This document shows, one piece after another, positions 46,564-50,903 of a DNA stretch of 50,903 nucleotides. A model generated the notes under the pieces. It was not told the DNA's origin. It ran no database searches and saw only the letters and a list, made by a program, of their open reading frames with translations. Source of the stretch: a bacterium (GTDB lineage Bacteria; SZUA-182; DTGQ01); NCBI GenBank assembly GCA_040755755.1, contig JBFLZW010000045.1, positions 30,619 to 81,521 on the forward strand, given 5' to 3'. The translations under genes and the position numbers were made by a program. Position 1 is the stretch's first letter, and each line of letters begins with the position of its first letter.

Positions 46564-47237
46564 GAATTGTGGCTTTTGGCGATATTCATGAACGTACTGC
46601 CAATATCGGCAAAATTGAGGGTATCGATGGAGCTTCTCTGGTAATTATTACCGGAGACTTGACCAACCGCGGGGGGATTGACCAGGCCAGGGGAGTTATC
46701 GAGCAGGTAAGGCGCTATAATTCCAGGATCTATGCCCAGGCAGGCAACATGGACCGGAAAGAGGTGGAAAGTTACCTCGTCGAGCAGGGAATAAGCCTTC
46801 ACGGCCGGGGGTACATGGTTGCAGAGGATATCGGCATATTCGGCGTGGGAGGATCGAGCCCGACTCCCTTCAATACCCCGAATGAGCTTGATGAGGAAGA
46901 GATATTGTCCATTATTCTTCAGGGGTACCGGGAGGTCGAAGATGTCATCCTGAAAATCCTGGTCTCCCATGCACCTCCGCGAAACACGGCGGTTGACAGG
47001 GTTTCCGGCGGCCAGCACGCGGGAAGCAGTGCGGTAAGGGAATTCATCGAAAAGTATCAGCCGCAGGTATGCCTCACCGGGCATATCCATGAGGCCAGGG
47101 CGCAGGACCGCATCGGACGGACAAAGATTGTCAACCCCGGGATGCTGGGCAACGGAGGGTATGTGGAGGTGCACCGGGAAGGAGCATCCCTGAACGTGGC
47201 TCTGAAGCAGATACCGGGAATTTCAACTTCCCGGTGA
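46560..47237 (+). CDS. Calcineurin-like metallophosphoesterase
   Basis: A 225-residue soluble phosphoesterase. Motifs are GDIHERT, ITGDLTNRGG, AGNMDRKE (usual GNHD/E has Met here), SHAPPRNT and GHIHEARA, in the order of the two-metal site. Similar short enzymes are common in archaea and bacteria; the substrate is unknown. Its start lies in the TGA of the 21-codon frame (ATGA). Its last 107 bases overlap the 3' end of the convergent 5'-nucleotidase frame. Confidence 0.88.
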   Translation: MRIVAFGDIHERTANIGKIEGIDGASLVIITGDLTNRGGIDQARGVIEQVRRYNSRIYAQAGNMDRKEVESYLVEQGISLHGRGYMVAEDIGIFGVGGSSPTPFNTPNELDEEEILSIILQGYREVEDVILKILVSHAPPRNTAVDRVSGGQHAGSSAVREFIEKYQPQVCLTGHIHEARAQDRIGRTKIVNPGMLGNGGYVEVHREGASLNVALKQIPGISTSR

Positions 47238-48954
47238 GCTTCGATGGGGGCTGAACTTTCCCCTGGCGAACTTTCCCCCTGATAATCCTGATCCGCCTCC
47301 CTGTCCTTGGCCTGATCCTGCCGCCAAGATGCCTGATGTATTCAATCAGGACATCTCGCTGGAATACCGAAGTATCATACCTGTCAATGGCCTTGCGCAG
47401 CACCCTGTAGCCATCCCCGCCAGCAGCCAGATATGAATTGGTCGCCACCTTGTATATTTTGCCTGAATCGATCGGTTTTCCGTTGAGGAGGGCACGTTCC
47501 ATCGTGCCAGCCGGATGATTGACGATCAGATTTACTCCCTCGGATACCTGCGGGAATCCGCCCCGTCCGATTTCGGTGGCCATATGGCTCAACAGGGAGT
47601 GCACATCGCGACCCCGCAGGGTTACAACAACCACCGAATTATCAAAGGGGAGTATTTCATGGATCGTCCCTCTGACAATCCGGCCTGCAGGAAGGGCAGC
47701 CCGGATGCCTCCCCCGTTCTGAATGGCAAAATCAGCCCCCAGCTTTTTGGTATACCACAGCATGGAATCGGCAACCAGGTCCCCCAGGGCGGTTTCCTCA
47801 TCTATCCCGGTCCGGTTGAGAAACACCCCTTCAGCCTGGCCGATGATTTCTGACAGGAGTGAGCCCAGTTGTTTAACGTAGGGCTGCAGTAATGACAGAA
47901 GCTCTTTGTCCTCTTCCACCCCCTTATTGGTGACCAGAGAAGCGGCAGTTGCATCGGGCACTTTTCCGGCTGCTTTGAAACCCGCTTTTTTGGCAACTAC
48001 CGGTATGGCCTCAAATCGGTAATCTATAACCTTCCGGTCACGAATCCACAGGTCAATCCTGCCCAGGACAAGCCCCCACTGCCAGGCCTGAACGATAAGA
48101 GTGTTATGGTTTGAGGGAAAATTTTTTACCACAATCGGCTCATCCAGCCTGGTATGAGAATGGCCATCGACAATAAGGTCGATGCCGCTCACCTGCGAGG
48201 CCAGCCGTTTTGAGCCCCTCTGAAAAGACTCATGGATGCCAAGGTGAGCCAGGACAATAACGATATCAGTCTGTTTCCTCAGCTCCGGGACCAGTTTTCT
48301 GGCAACCTGAACCTCGTCCTCAAAGATCAGGTCCTTGATATGTTCCGGATTGCAGATGAATTTGGCCTCCCTGGTGGTCAGACCGAGAACAGCCACCCGA
48401 AAGCCCGCAAATTCCTTGATAAGATAAGGTTGGGCGAGGTATCCGCCATTCCTGGTCTTGATGTTGGCGGAGAGAAAGGGGAAATGGGCCTGTTTCATCT
48501 GCTCCTGCAAGACAGTGGCAGGATTGTCAAACTCATGGTTTCCCAGCACCAGGGCGTCGTAGCCGATGAAGTTGTACCCTTGCAGGTCAGGTCTGGCCTT
48601 GAAAAAGTTTGACTCGGCCCTGCCGGTGTTGAAATCGCCCGCGTCCAGGAGCAGGACGTTTTTGTTCTCTTTCCTGATCCGTCTGACCAGGGTAGCCCGT
48701 GCCGGAAGGCCCCCGACATCAGGGTCAGGATAATGATAGAATTTAACCGGATGCCCATGAGTATCGTTGGTATGGAGAACCACCAGATGATGGACGGGAG
48801 ATCGGGGGTTTGGGGTGAGGGGTTGGCGCTGTTGAGTGGAAGGAATCTTCCGGGCAGGATTGCTGGAGACAGGGATGAGGATGGCAGGCAGCGCCAGTAT
48901 CAGGAAAAAGGCAAGCTTGCGGATTTGCTGCCTCCCGGCTGATTCTGCCTTCAC
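47131..48954 (-). CDS. Periplasmic 5'-nucleotidase/UDP-sugar hydrolase-like (UshA family)
   Basis: A 607-residue exported enzyme with a GTG start and an N-terminal signal (LAFFLILALPAILIPVSS). The metallophosphatase domain has LHTNDTHGH, DAGDFN, GNHEFD, AHLGIHES and DGHSHTRLD; the C-terminal nucleotide-binding domain has NGGGIRAALPAG and LPFDNSVVVV. It should dephosphorylate nucleotides in the periplasm. About 60 residues after the usual end (RTGRRIRII) are extra, basic then Pro-rich, and overlap the convergent phosphoesterase by 107 bases. This tail may be read-through into antisense sequence after loss of an earlier stop. Confidence 0.88.
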   Translation of the reverse strand: MKAESAGRQQIRKLAFFLILALPAILIPVSSNPARKIPSTQQRQPLTPNPRSPVHHLVVLHTNDTHGHPVKFYHYPDPDVGGLPARATLVRRIRKENKNVLLLDAGDFNTGRAESNFFKARPDLQGYNFIGYDALVLGNHEFDNPATVLQEQMKQAHFPFLSANIKTRNGGYLAQPYLIKEFAGFRVAVLGLTTREAKFICNPEHIKDLIFEDEVQVARKLVPELRKQTDIVIVLAHLGIHESFQRGSKRLASQVSGIDLIVDGHSHTRLDEPIVVKNFPSNHNTLIVQAWQWGLVLGRIDLWIRDRKVIDYRFEAIPVVAKKAGFKAAGKVPDATAASLVTNKGVEEDKELLSLLQPYVKQLGSLLSEIIGQAEGVFLNRTGIDEETALGDLVADSMLWYTKKLGADFAIQNGGGIRAALPAGRIVRGTIHEILPFDNSVVVVTLRGRDVHSLLSHMATEIGRGGFPQVSEGVNLIVNHPAGTMERALLNGKPIDSGKIYKVATNSYLAAGGDGYRVLRKAIDRYDTSVFQRDVLIEYIRHLGGRIRPRTGRRIRIIRGKVRQGKVQPPSKLTGKLKFPVSASEPRSGMLLPGAPPHTLRCPASRG

Positions 48955-49168
48955 TGCCTGTCCTTCATAATGGCTGTCTATCTCCTTTTTCCCAGTTGGC
49001 TAGACTATAAAACCCAGGCATCATTCAAGCCAGGACGCAACCTCCGTTGAATACCTGCAGCCCGGATATTACGAAGATTCGTGAGGTAAGTCTTCAATTC
49101 ATCCATTGATTATTTCTCTTTATAATTCAGCCCGATTGCCTTGCCACTCATCAACTTCAGACTGTGCC

Positions 49169-49363
49169 TTATGCCTGGCCTACCAAATCAACCTGAGCAA
49201 AACTTTTAATCACCCGAAAATGGCTATCACGGGAAAATATCATGACCTTATTCTGGTGGGCCAGAGTTGCCAGGTAGCAATCCGCCAATCCGATCGTGAT
49301 CCCTTGCCCTCTCAGGTGATTGGCCAGGAGACCGGCTTTTTCCCAGGTATAGCTTTCATTAAC
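49169..49363 (-). pseudogene. C-terminal half of a split VapC-type PIN toxin
   Basis: On the minus strand the frame reads VNESYTWEKAGLLANHLRGQ, then GITIGLADCYLATLAHQNKV, then FSRDSHFRVIKSF to a stop at 49171-49169, matching the C-terminal half of VapC toxins. It contains two catalytic acids (LAD and SRD). A stop (TAA) lies directly upstream of Val, and no start is present. The missing N-terminal half is found 206 bp upstream at 49570-49809. Confidence 0.75.
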
Positions 49364-49569
49364 TTATTTAATAGAATCCAATAGTTTTAAATAGAAATCA
49401 ATTTGTTTGACAAATTAAAACAATATGATTAAAATTATATAGCTCTTTGAAATCAAAAGTATGAGGTTTCGGTAAATAGGTTACTGAGTAAAACTTTTGC
49501 CGATAAAGAATATATTTTCCAAGTAAAATGTACCGTGTACATAATTGGGAAAATGAATCACAGATTCAA
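49364..49569. mobile_element. AT-rich 206-bp insertion inside vapC
   Basis: DNA separating the two halves of the PIN gene. It is very AT-rich and has no ORF. The ends (TTATTTAATAGAATCC and, inverted, TACTTAAATATCC) show weak terminal inverted similarity, and no clear target duplication was found. It may be a small MITE or the scar of a larger element. Boundaries are approximate to within about 25 bp, because the toxin frame runs a few codons into it. Confidence 0.45.
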
Positions 49570-49809
49570 TCAAAATAGGATATTTAAGTACAAAATTGTG
49601 ATTGTATCAGGGATATCCAGAATAATCTCAATCTCTTTTGAGCCTCTTGCACCCTGAAGCAGTTCAGCTATAACCAGACGGCAGGTCCCAATCCGTCCCT
49701 CTTCCATGAGATTATCGACCTGGGAAAGGGAGGGATCTTTCTTCCTGAAATAATCAATCCAAACAGACGTGTCTACCAGCACAAGGTTACCCAAGGCGGT
49801 GATCTCCAT
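49570..49809 (-). pseudogene. vapC: N-terminal half of a split VapC-type PIN toxin
   Basis: The frame starts at an ATG at 49809 (or GTG at 49782), overlaps vapB by 23 bases, and encodes MEITALGNLVLVDTSVWIDY, with the first PIN Asp, and VIAELLQGARGSKEIEIILD, with the conserved Glu. It ends prematurely at 49570 after DIPDTITIL plus a few unrelated residues. The other half, with the remaining two acids, lies at 49169-49363. The toxin ribonuclease should therefore be inactive. Confidence 0.8.
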
Positions 49810-50005
49810 GCCGGATTTCATCTGCATCCTGGGTGAATTCAAGGTGACCAGCCATTTGCCGTATTCTTTCCTTTTTGCGGCTTTTGATCTCATCCTGAAT
49901 GGCCAGGATGACTGCCTGAGTCTTGTTTTTTGCCCCGGTTGCCTTGACCAGCTCATCAATAAGGTCACGGGGAACCGTCAAGGTTGTCCGCTTCATCGGC
50001 TTCAT
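49787..50005 (-). CDS. vapB: VapB-type antitoxin
   Basis: A 72-residue antitoxin. MKRTTLTVPRDLIDELVKATG followed by KNKTQAVILAIQDEIKSRKK is the DNA-binding N-terminal part of the VapB/RHH type; the C-terminal part (MAGHLEFTQDADEIRHGDH) would bind the toxin. AAAGGA lies 8 bases before the ATG. It is intact although its toxin gene is split. It overlaps vapC by 23 bases, as usual for such pairs. Confidence 0.85.
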   Translation of the reverse strand: MKPMKRTTLTVPRDLIDELVKATGAKNKTQAVILAIQDEIKSRKKERIRQMAGHLEFTQDADEIRHGDHRLG

Positions 50006-50387
50006 CGATAAATCCTTTCATCCAAGGATGTAGGTTTCCTTACCATAACCATAGAATTGAGATCAAATTATATGCTGCCATCGTCAATAGATCAAGCTTA
50101 TTTTATCATGTTCTCCGGATTATTGTTCGGCCTGCTTATGACACGATTTGATCTTCAGTTTTGCTGTCAATTTTTTGCACTTTTCTTTGACATTATTCCC
50201 CTCGCCTGTTTATAATATAAAAGGTTAAAAAAAGACGATAAGTAAAAAATTTATTTATCATCTAATAAGTAAAAAATATATAATAAATAATATATAGAAA
50301 GAATGCAGTAAAGAGAAGGTGACAGCTCAATCTGCTATTTCCTCAAGCAAAAATTTTCTGCACCCATAATTTCAACACTTGAGTCGT
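50006..50387. other. AT-rich gene-free stretch with a strong promoter
   Basis: 382 bp between divergent vapB and the membrane protein gene. It contains a near-consensus promoter (50187-50216) and a leader of about 165 bases with GATAAGTAAA/TTTATTTATC self-complementarity at about 50236-50260. No ORF or RNA gene is supported. Confidence 0.5.
50187..50216 (+). promoter_or_regulatory. Near-consensus sigma-70 promoter
   Basis: TTGACA at 50187-50192 and TATAAT at 50211-50216, both perfect, with an 18-bp spacer. The best-matching promoter in the window. It would drive the membrane-protein genes at 50388 and 50820 with a leader of about 165 bases. Confidence 0.75.
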
Positions 50388-50771
50388 ATGAAATTTCAAG
50401 CTCCCCCTGATCATTGGCAAGAATTTATCTTATGTCTGGCTTTCCATATGATACTGCCATTATCTCCTCTTGGGCTTGAGCTATTATTTACCCAGAAATT
50501 AAGCAATACATCATTGACGATATGTGCTTCAATATACTCTGTATCTATTGGGTCTTCTTCGCGTAACAGGCTTTTGTTTGGTCTCGCTATTTTTAGCGGC
50601 ATGATATTCGCCTCGATGTTTGGAGTAGCGATTAAAAATAATCAAGTACCTTTTTGCAAGCTTCTTTGTCTATTAGATATTTTCAGTATATTTTTATTTC
50701 ATGGCATAGAAAGGTATTATCGCCATGTAGTAAACGAAAAACCCTATTGGGAGTGGATACCAAAATCATAG
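50388..50771 (+). CDS. Small membrane protein of unknown function, 127 aa
   Basis: A protein with about three membrane segments (around ILCLAFHMILPLSPLGLELL, LLFGLAIFSGMIFASMFGVA and LLCLLDIFSIFLFH). I chose the ATG at 50388; a TTG at 50379 would add three residues, and no clear Shine-Dalgarno is seen for either. Base composition is AT-rich, as in the first cassette. No family recognised. Followed after 48 bp by another membrane-like gene, probably in the same operon. Confidence 0.6.
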   Translation: MKFQAPPDHWQEFILCLAFHMILPLSPLGLELLFTQKLSNTSLTICASIYSVSIGSSSRNRLLFGLAIFSGMIFASMFGVAIKNNQVPFCKLLCLLDIFSIFLFHGIERYYRHVVNEKPYWEWIPKS

Positions 50772-50819
50772 GCAACCGAATAATACCATGCTACTGAAAT
50801 GCTTTACAGGAGAGCTGAT

Positions 50820-50903
50820 ATGGAATGGTTATTTACAATTTTGCCGATTCTCGGTGTAGCATCAAGCGTAAGTGCTGTTATAATAAGCCTTCAGGAGACT
50901 AAG
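50820..50903 (+). CDS. Start of a membrane-like gene, cut by window end
   Basis: The ATG at 50820 is preceded by AGGAG, 8 bases upstream. The 28 codons visible encode MEWLFTILPILGVASSVSAV followed by IISLQETK, an N-terminal membrane helix. The rest is outside the window, so nothing more can be said. Confidence 0.6.
   Translation, partial: MEWLFTILPILGVASSVSAVIISLQETK

Overview
The window is a chromosomal segment of a Gram-negative bacterium with moderate GC content. It carries heptosyltransferase-type (GT9), WbqC-like, lipoprotein and periplasmic genes, a sigma-54 NtrC-type regulator, hypCDE, and the block thrS-infC-rpmI-rplT-pheS-pheT-(zapB-like)-zapA-fthC-rny-ymdB. From memory this block resembles deltaproteobacterial (Desulfobacterota) genomes, so I infer an anaerobic or facultative member of that group or a neighbouring phylum. 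The species cannot be named from the sequence. No ribosomal RNA operon, CRISPR array or complete insertion sequence was seen.

Layout. 1-716: 3' part of a coiled-coil gene built from almost identical 33-bp (11-residue) repeats. 826-4103: a small Cys protein, a nitroreductase, and a wbqC-like / rnhA / mutY-like set on the minus strand. 4104-6384: an AT-rich three-gene cassette on the plus strand (a TIGR04255-like protein and two uncharacterised proteins) with its own promoter, an operator-like palindrome over the -10 box, and a long inverted repeat before the first start codon. It is the best candidate here for an undescribed system. 6385-9009: a Mur ligase and a GT9 glycosyltransferase. 9217-11340: a promoter followed by a stand-alone trpB-trpA pair. 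11538-16342: a hypothetical gene, then an ammonium-transporter/histidine-kinase fusion encoded with an NtrC-family response regulator. 16668-27534: the translation, cell-division and RNA-turnover block on the minus strand. Between zapA and fthC it holds a gene-free stretch with a promoter and a closing stem, which I propose is 6S RNA. infC appears to start at a non-AUG codon. 27655-27726: tRNA-Val(GAC).

28001-34492: two secreted proteins of unknown function, a 1047-residue protein with two beta-helix halves around two PKD-like domains, and a shrunken P-type-ATPase-like protein without the phosphorylation site. 34673-35605: a lone DppB-type permease. 35802-40316: hypC-hypD, a small unknown protein, hypE and miaB. 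40446-42147: bifunctional nuclease, VanZ-like protein and HAD hydrolase. 42193-48954: a lipoprotein, a zinc-ribbon protein, a DJ-1 protein, YceH, small ORFs, and a phosphoesterase whose 3' end overlaps a convergent 5'-nucleotidase. 49169-50005: a vapBC module whose toxin gene is cut into two halves by about 206 bp of AT-rich DNA. 50187-50903: a near-consensus promoter and two membrane-protein genes, the last cut by the window edge.

Small palindromic or dispersed non-coding repeats of several families occupy many intergenic spaces, including one roughly 90-bp element present twice in opposite orientation (7961-8050 and 37488-37578). The genome therefore seems rich in MITE/REP-like elements. 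All domain assignments come from reading motifs by eye; no database was searched.
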